A stretch of DNA of 64,000 nt, taken from the NCBI GenBank assembly GCA_030533445.1, contig CM060069.1:33342337-33406336 (forward strand). The letters are read 5' to 3'. The stretch is from Cyprinodon diabolis (Eukaryota; Chordata; Actinopteri; Cyprinodontiformes; Cyprinodontidae). A program made the position numbers and the translations under genes. Every line of letters begins with the position of its first letter. Position 1 is the stretch's first letter. The notes beneath the pieces are model-generated. The model was not told where the DNA came from, ran no database searches, and was given only the letters and a program-made list of their open reading frames with translations. This document shows positions 31,037 through 44,100 of the stretch, one piece after another.

Positions 31037-31226
31037 TTCTCTGTTACACAATAACCTAATTGATACAAAAAGATTTGGCATTTATGGTTTTAAAATAGTG
31101 TTTTATTGTAAAAGTAAACACAAAATCATACCTACAGAAAAGCTATAAGTAAAACTTTGGTTTCTAGAGTAAGTGATGCTTATCTAGCTTTGCCAAACAA
31201 CAGAAGTTGAATGCCATGAAAAACAC
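31037..31226. other. 190-bp spacer between duplication copies
   Basis: Unique sequence separating copy A from copy B, so the duplication is not strictly end to end. No further feature seen. Confidence 0.8.
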
Positions 31227-34200
31227 TGAATCAGAATAAACAGAAACCAAGGTAGGGCATGCTAGTCGGACGAGAAACGGATCGATCTCAGTAGGAACAG
31301 TACAGGTTGTCAATACAAAACAAGTGAGATTTACAGGCAAGAACAAATGTTGAGACAAATGTGCTGCACTTAACACTGATACTGTTATTTGTTCTACTGA
31401 AAGACAGGACTATCAACACAATCTGCAAAGACTACTTGACACCACCTGCTCTTCTTGCTCATCTCCCTTGGTTTAAACTCTCCCCTCGCTGCTTTGTGAA
31501 ACCACTGTTGGATGTAGTTTCATGCACTGACTGCTGGACGTGTTTGGAGGTGAAACAAGCTCGAGACTCCCAACCAACCAAGTCTAGTGTTGGGTTACTT
31601 TTCACAACAAAACTGGAATGCAATGCACTCACAAAGCTAGTTTTCAGTCAGTGAGAAAATTAAAGTTTACTATAGTGTCTTCAGGAAATTAACTTCTTTC
31701 ACAGAAAAATATAGATGACATCAAACTACAAGATCATTTTGGCAAAGAATGACCATAATCCACCATTTATGTTTAATTTTTTTTCATGATTAACTTTAGA
31801 ATATTATGTTTCAGATATATTTAAACATTATGTACAAATATGCTCACAATAGTATGCAGAGTGACACAATACCAATCAGACGTAATAATGGACAGTTTAG
31901 TTGGTTTGGTATAATAATACAAGTAACCGAGTCGGAAATTTCTTTTATAGTGAAGATCAAGCGTGGAAATATTCTCTAGGGTTTAATCTTTTGAAATGTA
32001 GCGAGAAGCGCAAACCAGTGTCCAGATGTACAGAAATAAGTTGATGAAAATGTATCTTTTGTAAAAAACAAAGACATGTAAAATTCAAAAATCTCCCTTT
32101 TTTAAAATGTTATCATCATGACACAAACACACAAAAAAACACACACACACAAAAAACCCTTTGTAACAGCCGTGAGTAAGGTGCAATTCACCACAGTGCT
32201 TCATCCTTCATTTGCCTGAAAGAAAAGAGTCTAAAAATAAAACATTTAGGAAAATGAGTTCAAAGACTTTGTACTTGTAGAATTTCACTAAATATTGAGC
32301 CATCACAGACAATTTTACTACAGTTTGACGCAAGTACAGCACATTGAGAAGCATAATGGTTTCATAAACTTGTTTATTGGAATCTTAGCTATCATTTATA
32401 CACTATCTACTGTATGTTTTCATTTTTTTTTATTAATGTCTTAAACCGTTCATTCTTTAACAACTCTTCAATGAGGCTGACTTATGCCTGTTTTTGTAGG
32501 AAGCTGTTTTTTTTACTAGTCAGGCACAACGACTTAATAAGCTTAGGAGAAAGAAGATGTTTCCAAAGTGGCAGAATTGTCTGGACAACATTTTTTGGAT
32601 GATCCCTCGAAAAAAAAAAACATAAAAACAACCATATAATTACTCGATATATTTTTGTTTGATATTAATTATCTAAAAAATTTCAAGAGTGATAAAAAGC
32701 AAAAATAGAGCAAACATTTCTTCTTTTCCATAAGTGTGAAAGTGTGAATAAAGGCACAAGACATTGAGGTAAAATCAGAGGTAAAAGAGTTTTTTTGCAA
32801 AACTTGAAACACCCTTTTGACACTAAGCTGGACTGTTAATCACAAACTCAACTTAGTTTAATGAATACTGTGTGAGAATGAAACTACATTAGATTATATA
32901 TGTCAGCTCATTTCATATGGTCATATTTATGGACACCATATACTTCTGCATACATGTAACATTGTTTATATGACCAGTAAAACTATTACAGCAAATGTTA
33001 AGGCAATATACTGTCATGTAACTTAAAAATATTCAATCACCTGTGTCATCTGGAGGAACAGTCACTAACACCATCATTATGGAGACAAACTTTCAGTTGA
33101 AATCTGATACACTTTTGCACCATTTATTGACTGCGAATCATCTTGAAAGAGCAGAAAAAGAAATTGCTCATAGAACTATGTGTGGGTGAGTAACGCTGGC
33201 TCTGATAGCTTCATGCTGCAAGCATGACAGTACAATCTTAGTCATGCTTCTACTTCACCAGTTTACTGAATCAACCTTATTTATAGTTCTTTTGATGTTC
33301 TTTTTATACACAAAACATAATTTTTTTTTAACATAACCTTCAACACACCTGAATCAAATAATTAGATGGTCCCTGTTCTAGAAGCTTGTCACAAGTTGCC
33401 TGGTTACTTCTGAACTGATAGAACTGGAAAACTTCTGTCCGTAATGTATCTGAGGGACAAAGATCAGGGCTTTGTAATGACCATCCCAACACATTAAATA
33501 TCTTTCTGCTTTGTATCTAATTGGTTGCATATTCTGGGCTACTTTCCACTCAGAAGACTTCCATCTGACCAAGCATTGACTCCCTGGATGACATCTTGCA
33601 ATGTTATTAAAGTTTCTATATAACTTTAGCTCCTATCTGGCCATCTACTTCACATAGTGCATCAATTCCTCCTACACCAAAGCATCCACATAGTGTTACG
33701 TTTCATCAAACCACAAGACTAATCTTCACCAATAAAAAATCTTTTTTTCCCTGAGTGCATTTGCAAACTGCCATTTATCCTTCTTCCCCTTGCAGTGCAG
33801 TTTTAGCAGTTGTTGTTATGGGACTCGTTTCACTCAGCTTAGGTTTGTATCTTTACAAGATTCTATTTTCAAAGATCTTTCACACAAAAGTTTATTCTAT
33901 TCAGAAATGCATGCTAACTGTACATCTCAATGTTGTTTATATTTACATGTAATCACTTGAAATGACGAAACAGGAAACTCTTAGTCCTGTCATTGGTTTT
34001 CCTCCTGATGTATTGGCTGATTAATCTTTGATTCATCACCTCTTTCTTTAAAAACATCCACAGTGGTTCTTTCATACGACTCAGAACTTATAAATATAAA
34101 TCAGAGGCTAACAAAGCCATGACATCATCATCTGGAATTTCATAGTTTTTAAAGTCACAACGTTTGTAATCTTTATCAATAAATGTATTTGAAGAAAGGA

Positions 34201-34687
34201 ATGCAAAAAAAATAAAAATAAAACAAATCTTGACCTCATTATTTTGGCAATTAGGATATTTTTTGGTTCTGACCTGAAACTGGAAAACTTTAATTTGACC
34301 TAATGTTAGACAGTAAGGAAAAAATATGTTCTTCTTTTTATGTTGTATACACATATCTGGTTCTAACTGTAAAGTACAATGCTATAAATTGGTTTATGTA
34401 CATGGGAAAGCAAGGGTTTGTTATGATGTGAGGGCTGAAAATGGTAAAAAATTGGAGTTGGTCTCCAAATTTCCATCCACTTCTTAGGCTGGTGCTGTAA
34501 AAAATAAATATTTCCCTTTGAAATCTAATCTTCCAATGCATCAAATAAATTTGAGTGATAAGAAGAAGTAAGAGAACAAAAAAAAAAGAAATTGTAACAA
34601 TATTTTTTATCTTAAAGACACCAGCCACTATCAAGACAGTTGAACCCTCTTAAAATCTTACAAAAGCACAGAAATGTGTAAAAGGAA
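31227..34687. repeat. direct segmental duplication, copy B (~3.46 kb)
   Basis: Near-identical partner of 27621-31036, offset about 3.6 kb. It retains the ~40-bp segment with tagtgttacgtttcatcaaa around 33690-33730 that belongs to the Tc1 relic, so copy B is closer to the ancestral state there. Confidence 0.92.
33362..33805 (-). pseudogene. decayed Tc1/mariner transposase fragment in copy B
   Basis: Same relic as in copy A but with the tggtttgatgaaacgtaac (- strand) segment retained, which corresponds to the conserved ...WSDETK-like region of fish Tc1 transposases. Frames are broken, so it is inactive. It was inserted before the segmental duplication, since both copies carry it. Confidence 0.68.
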
Positions 34688-35256
34688 GGGTCAAAAACAG
34701 ACATTTATATAACATGAAAAATCCAACTGGTCTTCATGTGTAAAGTTAGATTATAGCAGTTGATGCAGTTATGTCTGTTCACAGTAAAAGCCATCTGCTT
34801 CATGACATGAAAAAGCACTGATCAGCAAAGTCAAAATGTGGTGAATAAATGCAGAGTTTTTTTTCTGTGTAGTACTTCCAAAGTTAAACAGACTGAATGG
34901 AGAAAGAGAACGGTTATACTGGCATTACTTCACAGACTACATAAATAATTCATATCAACGTTGCTTGTAAAAAAAAAAAAAACATTAAACAAAGAAAACA
35001 ATATACAGCTACACAATAATACTATTGGTGTGTCAGAGTCCTTGAATATAAGACTTCCTCTCTTCATGCGCTTAGTCTTTTCTTCATACATTTTAATCCC
35101 TTTCTCCTTCTTTGAATCCTCAATCATACTGATCATCAGTCCTTCACCTGTTTTTAAATTCAGTCTACAATCAATACCATTCCCATCCCTTCTTAAGTAT
35201 TTACCTTGTTTCAGACAGAATCGCTTCAACTTTCAGTCTCCCTTCTTTAAATAATC
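34688..35256 (-). other. putative lpar1 3' UTR
   Basis: Immediately downstream of the lpar1 stop on the - strand. ATTAAA-type signals are possible (inverse TTTAAT near 35092), but there is no convincing AATAAA within 500 bp, so the UTR may extend into duplication copy B. An A-run at 34969-34982 is present on the + strand. Confidence 0.4.
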
Positions 35257-35573
35257 TTAAACCACCGAATGCTGATTGTGAAGGTGATGCACACTGCCAG
35301 CACCCAGCACCGTATGGTTGATAGAAGACGCTGAGCGGTCAGAGCCCTCCGCCACCGTCCCATTAACATTCTCCTGCCGTTGACAGCACAAGATCTGCTT
35401 GAAGGTGGCGCTCATCTCCTTGTCCCGATATGAGTAGATGATAGGATTCATTGCTGAGTTAAACTCTGCAAGGAGTAGGAAGAACTTCTCATAGGTGAGG
35501 ATGTTGCAGCTGGAGCAAAAGACGTCCAGAAGTAGGATGACCAAGCCGGGAGTCCAACAGATGATAAATGCAC
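35257..35573 (-). CDS. lpar1: lpar1 last coding exon (TM6 end, TM7, C-tail)
   Basis: LPAR1 is a G-protein-coupled receptor for lysophosphatidic acid. On the - strand the acceptor ttttgtgtccttag precedes GTGCATTT; with one borrowed G it encodes GAFIICWTPG, the second part of TM6 with the CWxP motif, then TM7 with NSAMNPIIYSYRDKEM (NPxxY), a likely palmitoylated CC pair (QILCCQRQE) and the tail SDRSASSINHT. It ends HSVV, the PDZ-binding terminus of LPAR1. The LPAR family has an intron inside TM6, exactly as here. The stop is TAA at 35257-35259. The exon encoding TM1-TM6 is not in this window, so the intron exceeds 28 kb. Confidence 0.95.
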
Positions 35574-38005
35574 CTAAGGACACAAAATATGTATTAGATA
35601 TGAAAGCATCAAATCTTTATTTGAGTGTTAACTTAAAAAGAAGCAGATTGTTTTTGAGAATATTCTAAATCAACAAGTGTCATTTAAGGAAACTTTTATT
35701 TAGACTGTCACTCCAAAACAACATCGCTCTGCAACCACAATGCTACCACTTAACAACCCCATTATTATTAATTCACATTATAAAGCATCTTTGTTACTCT
35801 GGGCACATCTGTACAGCTTTTAATGATAAAGGGGGAGTACTTTATTTCCAAAGTGCTTTTGAAATGTTTTACATTATGGCTGCTCATTGGTTATGTAAAG
35901 AGCTTTCCAAGTGCAAAAAAAAAAAAACATTGTTACAAGGAAAATAAACGTATTAATACTGGGAAAGTGTTTTATACCAATTAGCCATAACATTTGATGG
36001 CTTATTAAACAAGTGAGACCAGATAGATGTGAACTAAAAGTACACAGGAGTGCCTTAAACCTAGGATTGAGATTTGGATTTTAAAAGGATTGGGTTAACT
36101 CCAGACTGATGTAAAGAGAACAGATTATGTTTTGGGGGATTTAAAGCCTGAAACCCAATTTACCCCTTCCCCCTCAGTTGTAGCAACCAACATTTTGTTT
36201 TCTTTTCTTTTTTTTTTGGGTGGGCTGGGGGATGCTACAAGGGGACGGGCTTGAGTCTTTCAATTAGAAGAAATTTCATGGCCATACTAACAGAGTGAGA
36301 GTTTGAGCAATGCTTGCGTATTTCCTGATAAATGTAAATATTTTGTCAGGTAATACATTTTTCAATCCTCAAAAACCACTTTGACATCTAAATTGTAAGT
36401 GTAAATTACTTTCAATAAAACATTCTAAAAATCCTAGTCTACTTGTAGAAGCTTTAATGATAGCAAATCTTTTCTTATGAAAAAAAATAAGCAAAAAAGC
36501 AAATGAGAGTAGCTGTAATAAAATGCACATGCATTCTAAAGAATTGAACTGTACAAACTTTATGCACTCCATATATGCTGACATGCTCAATGATATTTGC
36601 TGCCACACAAGTCATCAGTATACCCGCCTGTGTTTGAAAACTAATGCAATAAAGTCTGTTCATGTTAACAATATACCAATTGTGTTGATATAATGATACA
36701 TGATTTAAAACATCAAATAGGTTTAGTATGAAAGGAGCGTGCTGTCGGACTGATTTTAACAGTTTATAAATGTTTATACCTCTGGGAGATAGCAGTGAAA
36801 ACCTTGACTGCTTAATCTTAAATGACATTGAATATGCTGAAAATTTACATTGCGTCACTATCTTAGATGTGTTTTTTATACCACACATACGCACTTTTCT
36901 CCAAACTGATACAGTTGATACTCATATGTCACAGCATATTTGTAGTTGCTTCAACTGGAGGGCATTTGAGTCCATTTTCCTCATTGATGTAGCTAATACA
37001 TGGAGATTCTTTAGAGCACTAAATATTCCATCATTCTCTCCATTCCTTTTCATTTTGCCTCAGCTACAATAGGAATGTAACTAAAACAATCCGAGATTAC
37101 TTTAATCTCTAAAAATGCATTAGATATTGAAATAATATCAATACAAACTTCATAAAAAAACGAATCAGTTATTCTATATGGTATTGATAATGTCAATATT
37201 TTAAGCAGTGGCTTATAATCTGATATAACTGCCAGTTGGTTCAAAAAAAGAGCAAATTTTTAATGAAATCTCGACATTATTAGTTCTATTCCAAGTCCAC
37301 CAAGGACAATTTTATGTGTGGTTATAAATTTTTTTGTTAAGGAAACCTGGAGAGACTCACAAGGAGAAAGGGAACATTTAGAAACATTTGATAGACATGG
37401 ATGAAATAAGTTTTTTGGCGCTCAGACCCCGGCAGAAGACATGTTGCTGTAAATCGACATAAACTTGGATTAATAACTTAGGATGAGGATTAGAGTATAC
37501 GCCCACCTCTTTTTTTATGAACTTTAATTATTTTGCTACTCACTTTTACTTCCTCTATCTTATTATGTTTTATTCTAAAATTGTTTCACCTACTGTTGAT
37601 TTCATATCTTGTGGTAGACTGAGCACCAACAGGCACAGGAATACACATAACAGTCTGACAGCAGCCTAATAATATTTAGGTAGGTTAGCACTGATATTGC
37701 CAACTTGAACAGTGCGTATTCATTAAGAATTTTTTCAATTCAATTAATAGTTATTCAAATTTTTGTTGTCTGTATATGCTGAAGTTGTAACATGGTGTAA
37801 CTTTGTTGCAATATAGCATGGCATGAATTTATCATTTGGATCTCTTTCCATCAATGACTTAAACAACATTACTAGTTTTTAAACTCCTTGGTAATCATAA
37901 CCCAGTGACATGAAACAGTGGTGTTTTATTATCCAACTATGATCCAAACGTATTTCATAAGGTTATTTATGTATACATGATTCATTAATTTGTGATGTTA
38001 GAATG
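35574..38005 (-). other. lpar1 intron, part between last exon and the tandem array
   Basis: AT-rich intron sequence with no recognisable gene, RNA or mobile element. Small open frames are judged spurious. Confidence 0.6.
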
Positions 38006-38011
38006 AACTAG

Positions 38012-38031
38012 AAAATTTCTAAAGAAATTTT
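38012..38031. repeat. unit head palindrome
   Basis: AAAATTTC-TAAA-GAAATTTT, a perfect 8-bp stem with a 4-nt loop, present at the same place in all seven units. It is followed by gaGGGGGGCCACCTACT, which is complementary to parts of the tail. Confidence 0.95.
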
Positions 38032-38278
38032 GAGGGGGGCCACCTACTGCCCGTCTGGGGAACCGGGCCAATACGGCCCTGGCAAGTGACGTCGGGGCTC
38101 CCCAGACCAACTGCTTACGCCTTTGAGGGCTGCTGAGGGAAGGAAAGAGGGCAAGTTCATGGGCAAAGAGAGCTGTGTGCCACTTGTGCTGAAATCTGGG
38201 AAATAGACGTGCACAGAGTATGATGCACAAGGGTAATATGGGTTGTCCATATTGAAACACAGTGGGTAAAGCCCAGTT

Positions 38279-38519
38279 GGCGGGCTTCGCCCGCCTGCTA
38301 GGAGCCATCTCAGTGAAGAAAAAAATCACCAATGGCGGGCTCTGCCCGCCTTCTAAGAGCCATTGCAGTGATGAAATCACCAATGGCGGGCTCCGCCCGC
38401 CTGCTAAGAGCCATTGCAGTGATGTAATCACCTTTGGCAGGCTCCGCCCGCCTGTTACCATTGGCGGGCTCCGCTCGCCTTCTAAGAGCCATTGCAGTGA
38501 TGAAATCACCAATGGCAAT
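38279..38519. repeat. GC-rich hairpin cluster of unit 1 (one per unit)
   Basis: Five copies of GGCGGGC-tyc-GCCCGCC (7-bp stem, 3-nt loop), spaced by copies of a second hairpin: GCCATTG ... GTGAT-gaa-ATCAC ... CAATGGC. Equivalent clusters lie at about 41447-41690, 44683-44909, 47837-48050, 51045-51287, 54218-54460 and 57610-57850. Translations of this region (ITNGGLRPPSKSHCSD and similar) are repeat artefacts. Confidence 0.93.
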
Positions 38520-38549
38520 GAGCAATATGCCAGAATGTATGAGTGTGTA

Positions 38550-39330
38550 TAAGGAAGAGGCTTTTATTCTGTAGAGTCCTTGTAGTCTTATTTTGAAAGT
38601 CTATCATGAATGTGCATCAAAAGATGGGTCACGCCCAGCAGTGATATAGAATCCATTTCCAAATGTTAAATCACTGGTTTTCCATGTTATTAGGTGAATA
38701 GTTGCTGTATTACAGAGTAAATGGGAGACTTTTATTGTGAAATTTGCTCTGGGGTGTGTTTTGAAAAGGTCACTAGAGTCTAATAAAAACAACCTGGAAG
38801 AGTTTGGGTCATAATGTTGAGCCATTTGCATCAATTAATGCATTACTATAATCTAGAGGCTTTTATTTTGTAGGGTCCCTGGAGTCTTATTTTGAAAGTC
38901 CAACAGAGTTGTGTTTATAGAAAATGTTCAGACCCGTCAATGATAGTTGATTACTTTCCAATCGTTAAATCACTCTTTTTCCATGTTATTAGGGCAGTAG
39001 ATGAAGCGGAAATGGGAGGCTTTTATTTTGAAATTTGCTATAGGGTGTGTTTTAAACAGTCTCCTAGAGTCTATTCTCTAAAACGGGGTTGAGTTTGGGT
39101 CATAATGTTGAGCCATATAGAGCAATAAATATATGTAAAAAATATAGAGGCTTTTATTTTGTAGGGTCCCTGGAGTCTTATTTTGAAAGTCTATCAGTGC
39201 TGAGTGGCAAGGGAAGTGTCATGTACAGCAGTCATATAGTATCCATTTCCCAATGTTAAATCAGTCCTTTCACCCTCCATTAGATTAATATGTGCTGTTT
39301 AAAACAGCAGAGGTAAAATCTGTTTGAAGC
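38550..39330. repeat. three ~300-bp internal repeats of unit 1
   Basis: Each begins gaggcttttattytgtagrg and continues to tcttattttgaaagtc, then ...ccaatcgttaaatcac / ccaaatgttaaatcact and catgttattagg. Starts are near 38550, 38857 and 39147; the same arrangement recurs in every unit. The copies within a unit are clearly more diverged than the units are from each other, so this triplication predates the array. Confidence 0.85.
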
Positions 39331-39429
39331 TTGGTAACCTTGACAACGCTTAACGAGCCTCTCACTGACACAGACAACAGCTGCACTCACTATTGGTTTC
39401 TTCTTCCCAGGCTTTTTTGTATGGGAAGA

Positions 39430-40500
39430 ACGGCACCGAACAAACGACTACTGATCAAAAACCGTATGAGTTATTCAAAAAACATTTTCACCATGAGCAT
39501 CAGCAATCCTTCGACTCCAACTATACCAACTTTGGTGTATGTGTGTCATTCAGAAAAATATTTATGACGAGTTGAAAACACATAGTCTGATTCGTTTTTC
39601 TCCCATCTTCAGCTCAAAAAGAATGGAGAAAGGCTGAAACTCTCATCCACTTTAGGTTGGTCTGGAGGGTTTTTAAGGCAAAGTATTAATCCTACCGTAA
39701 TTCCGAAGACATTGTGTGAGTCCAGAGGTTTCAGTCTACAAACTGACCAAAAATGGTGACTGTAGCTCCAAATATGTGGCCGTGAGGGCGAGAATAAGAT
39801 GTTTGATCTTAAAAAATGGCCGCCTCACACTAAGATTTCAGCAGCTGCACTCTAGCAGGCTGCTGCAGAAGCTAACTGTCAGCTAGCTTCCAGGTGCTTA
39901 CCCTCCGAACAAACGACTGCTGAGCAAAAACCGTAAAAGATATCTGAAAAATTCTTTCAGTGAAAGCAACATCTATCCTTTGTCTCAGACTGGGGTAACC
40001 TTCATGTCTGTAGGTCTTTCACAACCCAAAACGAAGCACAAACAAAATGGTTGGCCCACCTGCTCCTCCCTTTGTTTGAACTGCAGGACCTCACTCTCAC
40101 TCACCTTTTAGCTGCTAAAGCACCCCTCCGAACAAACGACTGCTGAGTAAAAACCGTAAAAGGTATCTGAAAAATTCTTTTTATCTAAGCGACAGCTATA
40201 TCTTGTCTTCAATTGGAGTAACTTTCATGGCTGTAGGTCATCTACAAACTGAATGGGAAGAGAAAGAAAAAGAAAAAACGTTTCATCACACCTAAGCTTC
40301 TAATTGAGCTAGCTGCAGCAGGTCACTGTCACTCAGCTTTCAGGTGCTTAAAATGTCCTCCGAACAAACGACTGCTGAGCAAAAACCGTATGAGTTATTC
40401 AAAAAATTTTTTCACCGTGAGCGTCAGTCATCCTTCGACTCCAACTATGCCAACTTTGGTGTATGTGTGTCATTCAGAAAAATATTTATGACGAGTTTAA
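39430..40500. repeat. four internal copies of a CCGAACAAACGAC module in unit 1
   Basis: Module starts near 39434, 39906, 40127 and 40362, each CCGAACAAACGACTRCTGAK followed by aaaaaccgta. The outer two copies share a longer stretch (ccttcgactccaactat, attcagaaaaatatttatga). Differences between them are scattered over all codon positions, so a coding function is not indicated. Confidence 0.85.
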
Positions 40501-41173
40501 AACACATAGTCGGATTCGTTTTTCTCCCCTCTTCTGCTCCAAAACCAATGAAAAACGGCTCTGATTTTCATCGACTTTAGGTCGGTCTGGAGGGTTTTTA
40601 AGGAAAAGTATTAATCCTACCGTAATTCCGAAGATATTGTGTGGGTCCAGAGATTTCAGTCTACAAACTGACCAAAAATGGTGACTCTAGCTATAAATAT
40701 GTGGCCGTGAGGGCGAGTTTAAAATGTTTTTTTGTGTTTAAAAAACGCCTGCCTCACACTCTAGCTTTTCAGTTGCTCCACTCTAGCAGGCTGGATTTTG
40801 CTAAAACTTTGTGGCGCTTGAGGTCTGATTATACAAAAACCGTAGCAGTTATCAACATACCGTCTTCAGTTTTAAATAGACGAAGGATTTATCTACAAAC
40901 TGAGCTTCAAACTGTTTTTCTAGGTGAATGTATGCCGACACAGTGAAGTGCTGTTTTTTATGCTTTTTTTTTCCTCTCCCCATTCATTTCCTATGGGATT
41001 TTTTTGCGACGTTTTCGCTAATAATTCGCAAACCTTCGGACTAATGAGAAAGTTTTATACAAGCACACATCACCCCATTGGTCCCGACGCGTGTGCCAAC
41101 TTTGGGCCCGATCCGCCAAACCGTGCGGGACTAGTTACGCGCCGAAGTTTTGGGTATACGGGAGAATTATAAT

Positions 41174-44100
41174 AACTAGAAAATTTCTAAAGAAATTTTG
41201 AGGGGGGCCACCTACTGCCCGTCTTGGGAACCGGGCCAATACGGCCCTGGCAAGTGACGTCGGGGCTCCCCAGACCAACTGCTTACGCCTTTGAGGGCTG
41301 CTGAGGGAAGGAAAGAGGGCAAGTTCATGGGCAAAGAGAGCTGTGTGCCACTTGTGCTGACATCTGGGAAATAGACGTGCACAGCGTATGATGCACAAGG
41401 GTAATATGGGTTGTCCATATTGAAACACAGTGGGTAAAGCCCAGTTGGCGGGCTTCGCCCGCCTGCTAGGAGCCATCTCAGTGAAGAAAAAAATCACCAA
41501 TGGCGGGCTCTGCCCGCCTTCTAAGAGCCATTGCAGTGATGAAATCACCAATGGCGGGCTCCGCCCGCCTGCTAAGAGCCATTGCAGTGATGTAATCACC
41601 TTTGGCGGGCTCCGCCCGCCTGTTACCATTGGCGGGCTCCGCCCGCCTTCTAAGAGCCATTGCAGTGATGAAATCACCAATGGCAATGAGCAATATGCCA
41701 GAATGTATGAGTGTGTATAAGGAAGAGGCTTTTATTCTGTAGAGTCCTTGTAGTCTTATTTTGAAAGTCCATCATGAATGTGCATCAAAAGATGGGTCAC
41801 GCCCAGCAGTGATATAGAATCCATTTCCAAATGTTAAATCACTGGTTTTCCATGTTATTAGGTGAATAGTTGCTGTATTACAGAGTAAATGGGAGACTTT
41901 TATTGTGAAATTTGCTCTGGGGTGTGTTTTGAAAAGGTCACTAGAGTCTAATAAAAACAACCTGGAAGAGTTTGGGTCATAATGTTGAGCCATTTGCATC
42001 AATTAATGCATTAGTATAATCTAGAGGCTTTTATTTTGTAGGGTCGCTGGAGTCTTATTTTGAAAGTCCAACAGAGTTGTGTTTATAGAAAATGTTCAGA
42101 CCCGTCAATGATAGTTGATTACTTTCCAATCGTTAAATCACTCTTTTTCCATGTTATTAGGGCAGTAGATGAAGCGGAAATGGGAGGCTTTTATTTTGAA
42201 ATTTGCTATAGGGTGTGTTTTAAACAGTCTCCTAGAGTCTATTCTCTAAAACGGGGTTGAGTTTGGGTCATAATGTTGAGCCATATAGGGCAATAAATAT
42301 ATGTAAAAAATATAGAGGCTTTTATTTTGTAGGGTCCCTGGAGTCTTATTTTGAAAGTCTATCAGTGCTGAGTGGCAAGGGAAGTGTCATGGACAGCAGT
42401 CATATAGTATCCATTTCCCAATGTTAAATCAGTCCTTTCACCCTCCATTAAATTAAATGTGCTGTTTAAAACAGCAGAGGTAAAATCTGTTTGAAGCTTG
42501 GTAACCTTGACAACGCTTAACGAGCCTCTCACTGACACAGACAACAGCTGCACTCACTATTGGTTTCTTCTTCCCAGGCTTTTTTGTATGGGAAGAACGG
42601 CACCGAACAAACGACTACTGATCAAAAACCGTATGAGTTATTCAAAAAACATTTTCACCATGAGCATCAGCAATCCTTCGACTCCAACTATACCAACTTT
42701 GGTGTATGTGTGTCATTCAGAAAAATATTTATGACGAGTTGAAAACACATAGTCTGATTCGTTTCTCTCCCATCTTCAGCTCAAAAAGAATAGAGAAAGG
42801 CTGAAACTCTCATCGACTTTAGGTTGGTCTGGAGGGTTTTTAAGGAAAAGTATTAATCCTACCGTAATTCCGAAGACATTGTGTGAGTCCAGAGGTTTCA
42901 GTCTACAAACTGACCAAAAATGGTGACTGTAGCTCCAAATATGTGGCCGTGAGGGCGAGAATAAGATGTTTGATCTGAAAAAAATGGCCGCCTCACACTA
43001 AGATTTCAGCAGCTGCACTCTAGCAGGCTGCTGCAGAAGCTAACTGTCAGCTAGCTTCCAGGTGCTTACCCTCCGAACAAACGACTGCTGAGCAAAAACC
43101 GTAAAAGATATCTGAAAAATTCTTTCAGTGAAAGCAACATCTATCCTTTGTCTCAGACTGGGGTAACCTTCATGTCTGTAGGTCTTTCACAACCCAAAAC
43201 GAAGCACAAACAAAATGGTTGGCCCACCTGCTCCTCCCTTTCTTTTAACTGCAGGACCTCACTCTCACTCACCTTTTAGCTGCTAAAGCACCCCTCCGAA
43301 CAAACGACTGCTGAGTAAAAACCGTAAAAGGTATCTGAAAAATTCTTTTTATCTAAGCGACAGCTATATCTTGTCTTCGATTGGAGTAACTTTCATGGCT
43401 GTAGGTCATCTACAAACTGAATGGGAAGAGAAAGAAAAGAAAAAACGTTTCATCACACCTAAGCTTCTAATTGAGCTAGCTGCAGCAGGTCACTGTCACT
43501 CAGCTTTCAGGTGCTTAAAATGTCCTCCGAACAAACGACTGCTGAGCAAAAACCGTATGAGTTATTCAAAAAATTTTTTCACCGTGAGCGTCAGTCATCC
43601 TTCGACTCCAACTATGCCAACTTTGGTGTATGTGTGTCATTCAGAAAAATATTTATGACGAGTTTAAAACCCATAGTCTGATTCGTTTTTCTCCCCTCTT
43701 CTGCTCCAAAACCAATGAAAAACGGCTCTGATTTTCATCGACTTTAGGTCGGTCTGGAGGGTTTTTAAGGAAAAGTATTAATCCTACCGTAATTCCGAAG
43801 ATATTGTGTGGGTCCAGAGATTTCAGTCTACAAACTGACCAAAAATGGTGACTCTAGCTATAAATATGTGGCCGTGAGGGCGAGTTTAAAATGTTTTTTT
43901 GTGTTTAAAAAACGCCTGCCTCACACTCTAGCTTTTCAGTTGCTCCACTCTAGCAGGCTGGATTTTGCTAAAACTTTGTGGCGCTTGAGGTCTGATTATA
44001 CAAAAACCGTAGCAGTTATCAACATACCGTCTTCAGTTTTAAATAGACGAAGGATTTATCTACAAACTGAGCTTCAAACTGTTTTTCTAGGTGAATGTAT

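Larger units (their letters stand above)
38006..41173. repeat. array unit 1 (no tail)
   Basis: Edge unit. Two of its five GC hairpins carry a mismatch (ggcaggctccgcccgcc and ggcgggctccgctcgcc), which the inner units do not. It ends gagaattataat and joins unit 2 directly without a hairpin tail. Left flank ...gttagaatg shows no obvious target duplication with the right flank of the array. Confidence 0.9.

Noticed and set aside
38279..38519. Possible CRISPR-like array
   Set aside because: Repeats and spacers are both repeated and palindromic, the host is a vertebrate, and no associated genes exist. It is a hairpin minisatellite.
39393..39575. Repeated open frame with EQTTTDQKPYELFKK and a related copy near 40344
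   Set aside because: The two internal copies differ at all codon positions, with many amino-acid changes and few silent ones. There is no recognisable domain, so it looks like chance openness.
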